NCBI GenBank assembly: GCA_934169725.1
Contig: CAKPOF010000001.1
Coordinates: forward strand, 310,001-374,000
Reading direction: 5' to 3'
DNA length: 64,000 nucleotides
Source of the DNA: an uncultured Clostridia bacterium
GTDB taxonomy: Bacteria; Bacillota; Clostridia; TANB77; CAG-508
Part shown: positions 35,648 through 43,751 of the stretch, piece by piece
How the letters are laid out: each line of letters begins with the position of its first letter
Numbering within the stretch: the first letter of the stretch is position 1
Program-made: the position numbers and the translations under genes
Notes under the pieces: model-generated
Seen by the model: only the letters and a program-made list of their open reading frames with translations
Told to the model about the DNA's origin: nothing
Database searches by the model: none

Positions 35648-36319
35648 ATGAGAATAAGATACAAAAAATGGGCAAGACCTGAATTAGAGGCAAGTAGTTT
35701 TTATATTGATGAACCAGAAAAATTAAAAGGAAAATGGAAGGAAATTTTTAAAAATTCAGAACAACCGATTCATCTAGAATTAGGATGTGGAAAAGGGCAA
35801 TTTATATCAAAATTAGCATCTGAAAATTTAAATATAAATTATATTGCAATTGATTTAGTGGATGCAATGTTAGGTTTAGCTAAAAGAAATATAGAGAGCG
35901 AATATAAAGAAAAAAATATTGAAACAAGTAATATATTAATAACAAGATTTGATATAGAAAGAATATTATTAATATTAGATAAACAAGATAGCATAGATAG
36001 AATTTATATTAATTTTTGCAATCCATGGCCAAAGGGAAAACACAGAAAAAAACGATTGACACATACAAGACAATTACAAAAGTATAGAGAATTTTTAAAG
36101 GATGAAGGTGAAATATATTTCAAAACTGATGATGATGATTTATTTAATTCAAGTTTAATATATTTTAAAGAATCTGGATTTGAAATAATAAGCAAAACAT
36201 ATGACTTACATAGTGAAAATATTTTTAGTAAAAATATAGAAACAGAACATGAAAAAATGTTTTCAGAACAGGGAATAAAGATAAAGGCACTTATTGCTAA
36301 AAAGATTAATATTGAATAA
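35648..36319 (+). CDS. trmB: tRNA (guanine-N7-)-methyltransferase
   Basis: This 223-residue enzyme methylates G46 of tRNA with S-adenosylmethionine. The N-terminus MRIRYKKWARPELEAS is family-typical. The SAM-binding motif HLELGCGKGQFISKLA lies near 42-57. INFCNPWPKGKHRKKRLTH near 121-139 is the TrmB signature, and YFKTDDDDLF near 158-167 matches the catalytic loop. It is a stand-alone gene with ribosome site AAAAGGAATG. Confidence 0.95.
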   Translation: MRIRYKKWARPELEASSFYIDEPEKLKGKWKEIFKNSEQPIHLELGCGKGQFISKLASENLNINYIAIDLVDAMLGLAKRNIESEYKEKNIETSNILITRFDIERILLILDKQDSIDRIYINFCNPWPKGKHRKKRLTHTRQLQKYREFLKDEGEIYFKTDDDDLFNSSLIYFKESGFEIISKTYDLHSENIFSKNIETEHEKMFSEQGIKIKALIAKKINIE

Positions 36320-36432
36320 TAATTTATATAACAAAAAACCATAGATTATTTAAATTTTAAAAAATTAAAATTTATACTATTAAATAAGTTGAATATTTAG
36401 AATTTTAAATTATAAAAATGGTAATTTTTTAC

Positions 36433-36513
36433 TTGAAAAAGATATAAATAGATGCTAAAATAGAAATAGATTAAAAAAAAACCGATTTTTCGGGAACTTT
36501 TTTAATCTTTTTT
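36433..36513 (+). promoter_or_regulatory. pyrG promoter with terminator hairpin at the transcript 5' end (attenuator)
   Basis: TTGAAA (36433-36438), 17 bases and TAAAAT (36456-36461) form a good promoter. The expected start near 36468 falls at AGATTAAAAA, the first arm of a hairpin whose other arm is TTTTTTAATCT (36498-36508). An inner CCGATTTTTCGG stem is present and a TTTTTT tail follows. A terminator placed at the very start of the leader, before the GGAAAGGGG ribosome site of pyrG, fits control by attenuation, as known in outline for pyrG of Gram-positives. Confidence 0.65.
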
Positions 36514-36533
36514 ATTTTGGAAAGGGGTGCAAG

Positions 36534-38141
36534 ATGAATACAAAATATATTTTTGTAACAGGTGGAGTTGTGTCTGGATTAGGAAAAGGAATAACTGCAG
36601 CTTCATTAGGAAGATTATTAAAAAATAGAGGATATAAAGTAACTATTCAAAAATTTGATCCTTATATAAATGTAGATCCAGGAACAATGAATCCATATGA
36701 ACATGGTGAGGTTTTTGTTACGGATGATGGTGCAGAAACAGATTTAGATTTAGGACATTATGAAAGATTTATTGATGAAAATCTTACAAAAAATTCTAGT
36801 GTTACAATGGGAAAAGTTTATAAAACAGTTATTGAAAAAGAAAGAAAAGGAGATTACTTAGGAAAAACTGTACAAGTAATACCTCATATAACAAATGAAA
36901 TAAAAGAAAAAATCTATGGATTTGAGAATACAGATACAGATATAGTTATAACAGAAGTTGGTGGTACTGTAGGTGATATAGAGGGGCTTTCAATTATAGA
37001 AGCAATTAGACAAGTTGGATTAGAAAAAAATAAAGAAGATGTTATGTACATACATGTTACATTATTACCATATATTTTTGGATCAAATGAAATAAAATCA
37101 AAACCAACACAACATTCAGTAAAGGAACTTCAAAGTTTAGGTATTAAACCAGATATATTAGTTTGTAGATCTGAACAAGAAATACCAGAAAATATAAGAG
37201 AAAAATTATCATTGTTCTGTAATGTAAGAAAATCAAGTGTTATTCAAAATAAAACAGCAGATTGCTTATATGCTGTCCCACTAATGCTTGAAGAAGAAGG
37301 CATAGCAAGAGAAGTTTGTAATCATTTGAGATTAGAAAGATATATACCAGATAATAAAAAATGGGAAGATATGATAGAAAAAATAAGAAATATAGACGAA
37401 AAAAATGTTGTTAAAATTGGTCTTGTTGGAAAATATGTTAAATTAGAAGATTCATATATTTCTGTTATAGAAAGCTTATATCATGCCGGATTTGAAAATA
37501 ATGTTAAAGTTAAAGTTGAATTAATAGATTCAGAAAAAATAACAAGAGAAAATGTGAAAAATCAATTAGAACAATTTGATGGAATTGTTGTTCCAGGTGG
37601 TTTTGGTAATAGAGGCATTGATGGTATGATTGAAGCAATAAGATATGTAAGAGAAAATAAAGTACCATTTTTAGGAATTTGCTTAGGAATGCAGATGGCT
37701 GTTGTTGAATTTGCAAGAAATGTTCTTGGAATATCAGATGCAAATTCAGAAGAGTTTAATGAAAAGGCAGAAAATAAATTAATCCATATAATGGAGGAAC
37801 AAAAAAATATCAACAAAAAAGGTGGGACTATGAGATTAGGAGCCTATCCATGTATAATAAAAGAAGGTACAAAGGCTTATAAACTTTATGGTAAACACGA
37901 AATATCTGAAAGACACAGACATAGATTTGAATATAATAATAAATATAGAGAAATACTAGAAGAAAAAGGATTAATAGTGTCTGGTACATCACCTGATGGA
38001 TTATTAGTAGAAATGGTAGAAATAGAAGAACATCCATATTTTGTTGCTGGACAATTTCATCCTGAATTTAAATCTAGACCTAATAGACCAGGTCCATTGT
38101 TTGTTGGTTTAGTAGAAGCTGCTAAAGCAAACAAAATGTAA
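36534..38141 (+). CDS. pyrG: CTP synthase
   Basis: This 535-residue enzyme makes CTP from UTP, ATP and glutamine. The N-terminal synthetase domain begins TKYIFVTGGVVSGLGKGITA and has KFDPYINVDPGTMNPYEHGE. The C-terminal class I glutamine amidotransferase domain (about 290-535) has the oxyanion strand PGGFGNRG, the nucleophile loop FLGICLGMQMA with Cys near 382, and the His-Glu pair in GQFHPEFKSRP. All are intact. It is monocistronic, preceded by an attenuator-like leader. Confidence 0.97.
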   Translation: MNTKYIFVTGGVVSGLGKGITAASLGRLLKNRGYKVTIQKFDPYINVDPGTMNPYEHGEVFVTDDGAETDLDLGHYERFIDENLTKNSSVTMGKVYKTVIEKERKGDYLGKTVQVIPHITNEIKEKIYGFENTDTDIVITEVGGTVGDIEGLSIIEAIRQVGLEKNKEDVMYIHVTLLPYIFGSNEIKSKPTQHSVKELQSLGIKPDILVCRSEQEIPENIREKLSLFCNVRKSSVIQNKTADCLYAVPLMLEEEGIAREVCNHLRLERYIPDNKKWEDMIEKIRNIDEKNVVKIGLVGKYVKLEDSYISVIESLYHAGFENNVKVKVELIDSEKITRENVKNQLEQFDGIVVPGGFGNRGIDGMIEAIRYVRENKVPFLGICLGMQMAVVEFARNVLGISDANSEEFNEKAENKLIHIMEEQKNINKKGGTMRLGAYPCIIKEGTKAYKLYGKHEISERHRHRFEYNNKYREILEEKGLIVSGTSPDGLLVEMVEIEEHPYFVAGQFHPEFKSRPNRPGPLFVGLVEAAKANKM

Positions 38142-38280
38142 GATTGTTTGAATACTTGATAATATATTATCAAATGTAACCAAAAATATTGGAAACTCAA
38201 GCAATTATTCAAAAAAGGCTTTATTTTTACCAATTTTTGTAGTATAATATATATATGTGTATTAAAAGGGGGCTATAATT

Positions 38281-38712
38281 ATGTGGCAATTTTGGCTTAT
38301 TGTTTCAGGTGTATTTTTAATAACAGAAATTTTAACTACAGGCTTTTTCATTTTTGGATTATGTTTTTCAGCATTGATTACAATGTGTGTTAGTTTTTTT
38401 ACAGATAATATATTTGTTCAAGCTATAGTATTTATTGTTTTTTCTGTAATATTAATTTTGGTAACTAAGCCATTTGTACATAAATTTATACATAAAAATG
38501 TAAAAACAACAAAGACCAACGCATTTTCTATTATTGGAAAAAAAGCTATTGTTATTGAAGATATAGATTCAATCAATGGTTCTGGACAAATAAAGGTAAA
38601 TGGAGAAATATGGTCTGCAGAGGACCTTAATAATTCTAATATAGAAAAAGGTTCTGAAGTAGAAATAAATAAAATTGTTGGTGTTAAAGCTATTGTCTCT
38701 AAATTAAAATAA
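38281..38712 (+). CDS. NfeD family membrane protein
   Basis: The protein has 143 residues. Membrane helices lie in the first 75 residues (WLIVSGVFLITEILTTGFFIF and IFVQAIVFIVFSVILILVT). A C-terminal OB-fold domain follows (about 85-143) with GKKAIVIEDIDS and GEIWSAEDLNNSNI, the hallmark of NfeD. NfeD proteins are encoded beside SPFH/stomatin proteins, as here (16-base gap), and are thought to act together in membrane microdomains. Confidence 0.9.
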   Translation: MWQFWLIVSGVFLITEILTTGFFIFGLCFSALITMCVSFFTDNIFVQAIVFIVFSVILILVTKPFVHKFIHKNVKTTKTNAFSIIGKKAIVIEDIDSINGSGQIKVNGEIWSAEDLNNSNIEKGSEVEINKIVGVKAIVSKLK

Positions 38713-38728
38713 AAAGGAGGAATTGGTT

Positions 38729-39655
38729 ATGGGATTTTTAATATTTTTACTTTTATTAATTTTAGCTTTTTCGTTTATGTCAATAAAGATTGTTAAACAA
38801 TCAGAGGTGTATATAATTGAAAGGTTAGGTAAATTTTATAAGGTTGCAGATGCAGGTCTTACAATCATTATTCCATTTTTTGATCATGTAAGAAGTGTTG
38901 TTAGTTTAAAACAACAAACTATGGATATACCACCTCAAAGTGTTATAACAAAGGATAATGTTACAATCACAATAGACACAGTTGTGTTTTACCAAATAAC
39001 AGATCCTGCTAAAGCTGTTTATGAAATTCAAAGTTTGAAAAAAGGTATTGAATATTTAGCTATTACAACAATACGTGATATTATTGGTAAAATGGATTTG
39101 GACGAAACTTTTAGTTCAAGAGATGGAATTAATACAAAATTAAGAGTTGTTTTAGATGAAGCAACAGATAGATGGGGATGTAAAATTGATAGAGTTGAAA
39201 TCAAAGATATTGAACCACCTGCAGATGTTAGAGATGCAATGGAAAAAGAGATGAATGCAGAGAGAAATAAAAGAGCATTAATTCTAGAAGCAGAAGCACA
39301 AAGACAATCTGCAATTACTATTGCAGAAGGTAAAAAACAAGCTGCAATATTAGAAGCAGAAGCTGATAAAGAATCTCAAATAAGAAGAGCAGCCGGTGAG
39401 GCTCAAGCTATAAAAGAAGTTGCAGATGCAAAAGCTAAAGAAATTCAAATGGTTTATGATGCTATTAAAAATGCAGATCCAGATGAAAAATTAGTTCAAT
39501 TAAAATCTTTAGAAGCTTTAGAAGAGGTAGCTAAAGGTGAAGCAAATAAAGTATTTATACCTTTTGAAGCAACAAGTGCTTTGAGTAGTTTAGGTAGTAT
39601 AAAAGAAGTTATGAAGGAAGATAAAAAAGCAAAAAGTAAAAAATCAGAAGAATAA
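38729..39655 (+). CDS. SPFH/band 7 protein (stomatin-like, QmcA type)
   Basis: The protein has 308 residues from ATG 38729, which lies eight bases after AAGGAGG; a TTG at 38723 is too close to that site. An N-terminal membrane segment is followed by the band 7 domain, with VYIIERLGKFYKVADAG, MDIPPQSVITKDNV and VTIDTVVFYQITDP-type strands. A long Ala/Glu-rich coiled coil follows (about 165-255, EAEAQRQSAITIAEGKKQAA). It forms membrane-bound oligomers. Its partner is the nfeD gene just upstream. Confidence 0.92.
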   Translation: MGFLIFLLLLILAFSFMSIKIVKQSEVYIIERLGKFYKVADAGLTIIIPFFDHVRSVVSLKQQTMDIPPQSVITKDNVTITIDTVVFYQITDPAKAVYEIQSLKKGIEYLAITTIRDIIGKMDLDETFSSRDGINTKLRVVLDEATDRWGCKIDRVEIKDIEPPADVRDAMEKEMNAERNKRALILEAEAQRQSAITIAEGKKQAAILEAEADKESQIRRAAGEAQAIKEVADAKAKEIQMVYDAIKNADPDEKLVQLKSLEALEEVAKGEANKVFIPFEATSALSSLGSIKEVMKEDKKAKSKKSEE

Positions 39656-39660
39656 ATGAT

Positions 39661-39698
39661 AAAAAATCGATTGTTATGAAATAGCAATCGATTTTTTT
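39661..39698. terminator. Bidirectional terminator after the SPFH gene
   Basis: AAAAAATCGATTG (39661-39673) pairs with CAATCGATTTTTT (39685-39697). It is shared with the convergent gene at 39702. Confidence 0.9.
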
Positions 39699-39701
39699 AC
39701 T

Positions 39702-40034
39702 TTAATTAGAAGACCATCTAAGCATTCTAATATCATTATATTTATTTAAGACTTCTTTATATTTATCATATTCTTCTTCCCAAAGACCATCAGGAACTTT
39801 GTCAAAAGCTTTAAATATTTTTTCTGCTTCTGATAAATATATTAATTGTTCTTGGGCTGTCATTTTTTCATATTGTTTAGCAAACAAATACAATTTATCT
39901 AACATTTGGTTAGCTTCAATAAATCCCCAAAAATCTTTTACTTTCATTCCAAACATTCTTATTTGCATAACTGCATATGCTATAAGAGCAAATATTACAA
40001 GTATTAGCATATATACTACTATAAGTACTGCCAT
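39702..40034 (-). CDS. Hypothetical membrane protein
   Basis: The protein has 110 residues from ATG 40034, with AGAAGGTGG upstream. The N-terminal membrane helix is AVLIVVYMLILVIFALIAYAV. The rest is a soluble helical tail (about 35-110) with a repeated look: MLDKLYLFAKQYEKMTAQEQ and GLWEEEYDKYKEVLNKYNDI. The family is unknown. It is divergent from the pilin-like gene across repeat copy F. Confidence 0.7.
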   Translation of the reverse strand: MAVLIVVYMLILVIFALIAYAVMQIRMFGMKVKDFWGFIEANQMLDKLYLFAKQYEKMTAQEQLIYLSEAEKIFKAFDKVPDGLWEEEYDKYKEVLNKYNDIRMLRWSSN

Positions 40035-40124
40035 ATTAATTACCACCTTCTATTAAGCTTTCGTACTTTTAAATTATACCATAAGTAAAATGAATTTGTA
40101 AATAGTGCACAAATATTTTGGAAT

Positions 40125-40338
40125 ATTACAATTCACAGTTTACGAAATGAATTATTTTAAATTTGATAATATATTGTTTTTTCATACCTTGGTGTCGCAA
40201 ACTACATATTAAAATTACTAGTATGTAGTTTGCTCCAATTCGCACTCACATTCGCTCGTTTGGTCGCTTACGCGGTATTTCAAAACAATATATTATCAAA
40301 TTTTTATAAGTTAAATAGCTAAAGCTGTGAATTGTAAC
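40125..40338 (+). repeat. Dispersed palindromic repeat, copy F (long form)
   Basis: The outermost arms ATTACAATTCACAG (40125-40138) and CTGTGAATTGTAAC (40325-40338) are inverse except at the tip. The second arms are AATTTGATAATATATTGTTT and its inverse, then ATACC / GGTAT. The core is CTTGGTGTCGCAAACTACAT, then GTATGTAGTTTGCTCCAATT and CGTTTGGTCGCTTACGCGG. It occupies most of the 40035-40426 gap. Confidence 0.88.
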
Positions 40339-40367
40339 TTTGGAATATAATTATTATGATTATTTAC

Positions 40368-40396
40368 TTGTAATTGGTACAAAAAAATGATATAGT
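40368..40396 (+). promoter_or_regulatory. Promoter of the second pilin-like gene
   Basis: TTGTAA (40368-40373), a 17-base spacer and TATAGT (40391-40396) lie 30 bases before the ATG at 40427. Confidence 0.6.
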
Positions 40397-40426
40397 AATA
40401 TAGAAATTTGACAAAGGAGAAACGAT

Positions 40427-40933
40427 ATGAAATGTTCATATAAAAGAGTAATAAAAGACGAAAAAGGTATTACTATGGTAGCTCTAGTAATGACAATTAT
40501 AGTTATGCTTATATTAGCTGGAATTACAATAAATTTAGGAAAAAATGGTATAAAAGAATCAAAAGAAAATGCAATGTTAAGTGAAGTTGGAATGATACAA
40601 AATGCAGTATTACAAAGAAAAACAAAAGTAGATTTGACAAGCGAAGAATATCCAGGACAAAATTTAGATGATGCTGGAATAAATTTAGATAATCTAATTT
40701 CAGAAATAAATTCTAAAAAATCTTCAGAAGAAGAAAGTGTAACAAGAAAAGATGCTGAAAATACAGATTATTATTTGTTATCAAATTCCAATAATGGCTT
40801 GCAAGAACTCGGAATAACAAATGCAGAGGATGAATATATAGTGAATTATAAAACTGGAGAAGTTATTAATTATACTACTAAAGTAACTAATAGTGGTAAA
40901 CCGCTATATGTGTATGCTAAAGATGTAAATTAA
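40427..40933 (+). CDS. Pilin-like protein (type IV prepilin-type N-terminus)
   Basis: The protein has 168 residues. A short basic leader ending DEKG is followed by ITMVALVMTIIVMLILAGITI (about 15-35). The Gly before Ile fits a prepilin peptidase site, but the Glu5 of true pilins is Ala. The globular part is acidic and soluble, with no cysteine pair. The helix closely matches that of the GLUG protein at 3036, so both belong to the same export or assembly class. It is followed by murB after 12 bases, so the two may be co-transcribed. Pilus genes are absent from the window. Confidence 0.7.
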   Translation: MKCSYKRVIKDEKGITMVALVMTIIVMLILAGITINLGKNGIKESKENAMLSEVGMIQNAVLQRKTKVDLTSEEYPGQNLDDAGINLDNLISEINSKKSSEEESVTRKDAENTDYYLLSNSNNGLQELGITNAEDEYIVNYKTGEVINYTTKVTNSGKPLYVYAKDVN

Positions 40934-40945
40934 TAGGAGGATTGT

Positions 40946-41866
40946 ATGACTGACAAAACAAAAAATGAAATTTTAGAATTAGGGATAAATAAAATTAATA
41001 TATTATTTGATGAACCTATGTGTAATCATACAACATTTAAGGTTGGTGGACTAGCTGAATGTTATATAAAAATAGATAATATTCAAGATTTAAGGAATAT
41101 ACTTAATTATGCAAAAAAGAATAATATAAATATTACTGTTTTAGGAAATGGAAGCAATGTTTTAGTACTTGATAAAGGAATATCTGGGATAGTATTAAGT
41201 ATTAAATTTAATAAAATAGAAATGATGAATTTGGATGGAAGGGTTTTTGCTAATATAGGATCAGGAATTAAAAATTCTATTTTAAGTCATTTATTATTGA
41301 AAAATTCAATTACAGGATTTGAAGAATTTGCTGGAATACCAGGAACTATTGGTGGGGCAGTGAAAATGAATGCAGGTGCCCATGGAAAAGAATTTAAGGA
41401 TATAGTAAATACAGTTACTTGTGTAGATTATTCTGGAAATATAAAACAATTTGAAGCAAAAGATATGGATTTTGGATACAGAAGATCTATGCTTAAAGAT
41501 AATAAATATATTGTTACAGAAGTAGGAATGATATTTAGAAATGGAACAGAAGAAGAGATAAAGAGCAAAATGGAGGAATATGCATCATACAGAAAAGAAA
41601 AGCAACCAATTGAATATCCTAGTGCAGGAAGTACTTTTAAAAGAGGAAATGATTATATAACAGCTAAATTAATAGATGAAGCAGGATTGAAAGGATACAC
41701 AATAGGAGGAGCTGAAGTTTCAAGTAAACATGCAGGCTTTATAATAAACAAAGGAAATGCAACCGCAAAAGATATATTAGAATTAATAGAATACGTCAAA
41801 GAAGAAGTTTATAAAAAATTTAAAAAGAAAATTGAATTAGAAATTGAAGTTATAGGTAATAAATAG
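40946..41866 (+). CDS. murB: UDP-N-acetylenolpyruvoylglucosamine reductase
   Basis: This 306-residue FAD enzyme makes UDP-N-acetylmuramate for peptidoglycan. The FAD-binding motif is TVLGNGSNVLVLDKG (near 67-81). GIPGTIGGAVKMNAGAHGKE lies near 131-150, and GYRRSMLKD is conserved. PSAGSTFKRG carries the catalytic Ser near 231, and the C-terminal Glu lies in IELEIEVIG. It is the short type II form without the Tyr loop. The ribosome site is TAGGAGG. yvcK follows. Confidence 0.95.
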   Translation: MTDKTKNEILELGINKINILFDEPMCNHTTFKVGGLAECYIKIDNIQDLRNILNYAKKNNINITVLGNGSNVLVLDKGISGIVLSIKFNKIEMMNLDGRVFANIGSGIKNSILSHLLLKNSITGFEEFAGIPGTIGGAVKMNAGAHGKEFKDIVNTVTCVDYSGNIKQFEAKDMDFGYRRSMLKDNKYIVTEVGMIFRNGTEEEIKSKMEEYASYRKEKQPIEYPSAGSTFKRGNDYITAKLIDEAGLKGYTIGGAEVSSKHAGFIINKGNATAKDILELIEYVKEEVYKKFKKKIELEIEVIGNK

Positions 41867-41883
41867 TTGAAAGGATTGAATTA

Positions 41884-43560
41884 TTGATGAGTGGTTTTAT
41901 GCATTGGTTTAAGGCGAGTACAAAGATGAAAAGATGGATATTCTTAATTTTAATCGGAATTACATTATGCTGTTATGGAATATCTGATATTTTAGTCTTA
42001 AAAGAAATATCATTCCAAGAAGTTGGTAAAATAATTGCCATATTTGTAATTGGTTTTGTTGCAATAGTTATAGGTTTAATATATATAAATAAAAGAACAT
42101 TAGAATTATTAATAGAATCTACTGATGAAAGAATGGAAAATAAGAAAAATGTAAATATTAATTCTTTAATATTTAACAAAAAAATATATGATAAAGGTCC
42201 AAATATTGTTGTAATTGGTGGAGGCACTGGACTAAATACTGTTCTTAATGGAATGAAAAAATATACTAATAATTTAACAGCAATTGTAACAGTATCAGAC
42301 TATGGAGAAGAAAAAACAATTTCAAGAAAAGAATTAAATACATTACCACTTGAAGATATAAAAGGAAGTATTATTGCTTTGGCAAAAAAAGATAAACAAG
42401 TGAGTGATTTGTTTAACTATCAATTTAAATCTGGTAATCTAAGAGGTTTGAGTTTTTCTGATATATATTTTTCGGCAATGAAAGAAATAAATGGGGATTT
42501 TGAAGATTCAATTATTAAAAGTAATGAAGTTATTAATATGATTGGTAAAGTTATGCCAGTTACTTTAGATGAAATGAAAATTGTTGCAGAATTAGCTAAT
42601 GGGTATATTGTAGAAGAAAGATCAAGAATACCAGAAGTAGTTTCAGATAAAATAACAAAAATAAATAGAATAACAATAAGTCCATCAAATTGTAAACCAG
42701 CACCAGGGGTGGTAGAAGCAATACGAAATGCAGATTGTATAATTATAGGACCAGGAAGTTTATATACAAATGTAATACCAAATTTATTAGTAAGTGGTGT
42801 AAATAAGGCAATAAAAGAAAGTAAAGCAATAAAAGTATATATTAGTAACATTATGACAGAACCTGGACAAACAGATAATTATAGTGTAGCTGATCATATA
42901 AATGCGATTATAGAACATTGTGGACAAGGTATTATAGATTATTGTATTTATGATACAGGAGAAATTATACCAGAGTTTATAAAAAGATATAATTTAGAAG
43001 GGCAAGATATTGTAGAACAGGACATATATAAAATAAAAGGAATTAAATTTTTACAAAGAAATCTATCAAGTGTTAATAATAAATTTATAAGACATGATCC
43101 AGATTTAGTTGCATCATCAATTATAGAACTGATATGTGATGATTTAAAATACCAAGATAAACAAAATGATCCACAATATTTAATGCTAAATACTAAACTT
43201 CAAGAAGAAAAAAGAATAAACAAAAAGAAAAAAGATTTCGCAAGAAGAAATAAAAATGGAAAGAAAAAAGTAGAAAATAATAGAAAAGGCAAAAGTAAGT
43301 TTAGCAATAAATATAGTGATAGAATTGCTTCTATAAGAGAGGCTGATGAAAAAGCTAGAAAGAAAATGGAAAAAGAGTTAGCTAAAAAGAAAGCTTCTAA
43401 GTTATCAAAAACAACAAATAAAACAATACAATCTAAAAAAAACGATGTGAAAACAGAAATAAAACCTACTAAACCAAAGAGTGCAAGAGGAAGAGGTAGA
43501 AGAAAGAGCAAAGATGAACTTAGAGAAGAAATGCTAAAAAGCTTAAATGATAGTTTATAG
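41884..43560 (+). CDS. yvcK: YvcK family protein (UDP-GlcNAc-binding gluconeogenesis factor), membrane-anchored form
   Basis: The protein has 558 residues. The YvcK core (about 98-430) has NIVVIGGGTGLNTVLNGMKK, TVSDYGEEKTISRKEL and IIGPGSLYTNVIPNLLVSG. Unlike the soluble Bacillus protein of about 320 residues, it has two N-terminal membrane helices (about 20-35 and 48-68). It also has a very basic, disordered C-terminal tail of about 115 residues (e.g. KPKSARGRGRRKSKDEL). YvcK links carbon flow to cell-wall synthesis, and the upstream murB fits this. The usual neighbours rapZ and whiA are missing. The start may be TTG 41884 or ATG 41887. Confidence 0.88.
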   Translation: MMSGFMHWFKASTKMKRWIFLILIGITLCCYGISDILVLKEISFQEVGKIIAIFVIGFVAIVIGLIYINKRTLELLIESTDERMENKKNVNINSLIFNKKIYDKGPNIVVIGGGTGLNTVLNGMKKYTNNLTAIVTVSDYGEEKTISRKELNTLPLEDIKGSIIALAKKDKQVSDLFNYQFKSGNLRGLSFSDIYFSAMKEINGDFEDSIIKSNEVINMIGKVMPVTLDEMKIVAELANGYIVEERSRIPEVVSDKITKINRITISPSNCKPAPGVVEAIRNADCIIIGPGSLYTNVIPNLLVSGVNKAIKESKAIKVYISNIMTEPGQTDNYSVADHINAIIEHCGQGIIDYCIYDTGEIIPEFIKRYNLEGQDIVEQDIYKIKGIKFLQRNLSSVNNKFIRHDPDLVASSIIELICDDLKYQDKQNDPQYLMLNTKLQEEKRINKKKKDFARRNKNGKKKVENNRKGKSKFSNKYSDRIASIREADEKARKKMEKELAKKKASKLSKTTNKTIQSKKNDVKTEIKPTKPKSARGRGRRKSKDELREEMLKSLNDSL

Positions 43561-43695
43561 AACAAAGCGACTTTAGGTCGCCCTTTGTTCTCGCCGATTT
43601 GAGTTTTCGACTAAAAGGAGAAAATCTCAAAGGCAATAGCGATTATAGCATTTTTTATATACTAGGAAATGAGAAATTTCCTAGTATATAAAAAA
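43561..43695. terminator. Structured gap with three inverted repeats, ending in a 20-bp bidirectional terminator
   Basis: Just after the yvcK stop, AACAAAG-CGAC pairs with GTCG-CTTTGTT (43561-43589). Next, GCC..TTGAG pairs with CTCAA..GGC (about 43592-43634). Last, TTTTTTATATACTAGGAAAT (43651-43670) pairs perfectly with 43676-43695 across the loop GAGAA. The last is a terminator in both directions. The first two are G/C-rich for this genome and may be an RNA element or an old insertion. Confidence 0.6.
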
Positions 43696-43751
43696 TAAGG
43701 TTTATAGGTATCCTAAAAAACCTAAATATACTATATAAGGAATAAATAAGT

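Noticed and set aside
5649..40338. The repeated elements as a CRISPR array
   Set aside because: Copies are kilobases apart, palindromic over 150-210 bases, and have no spacers or cas genes.
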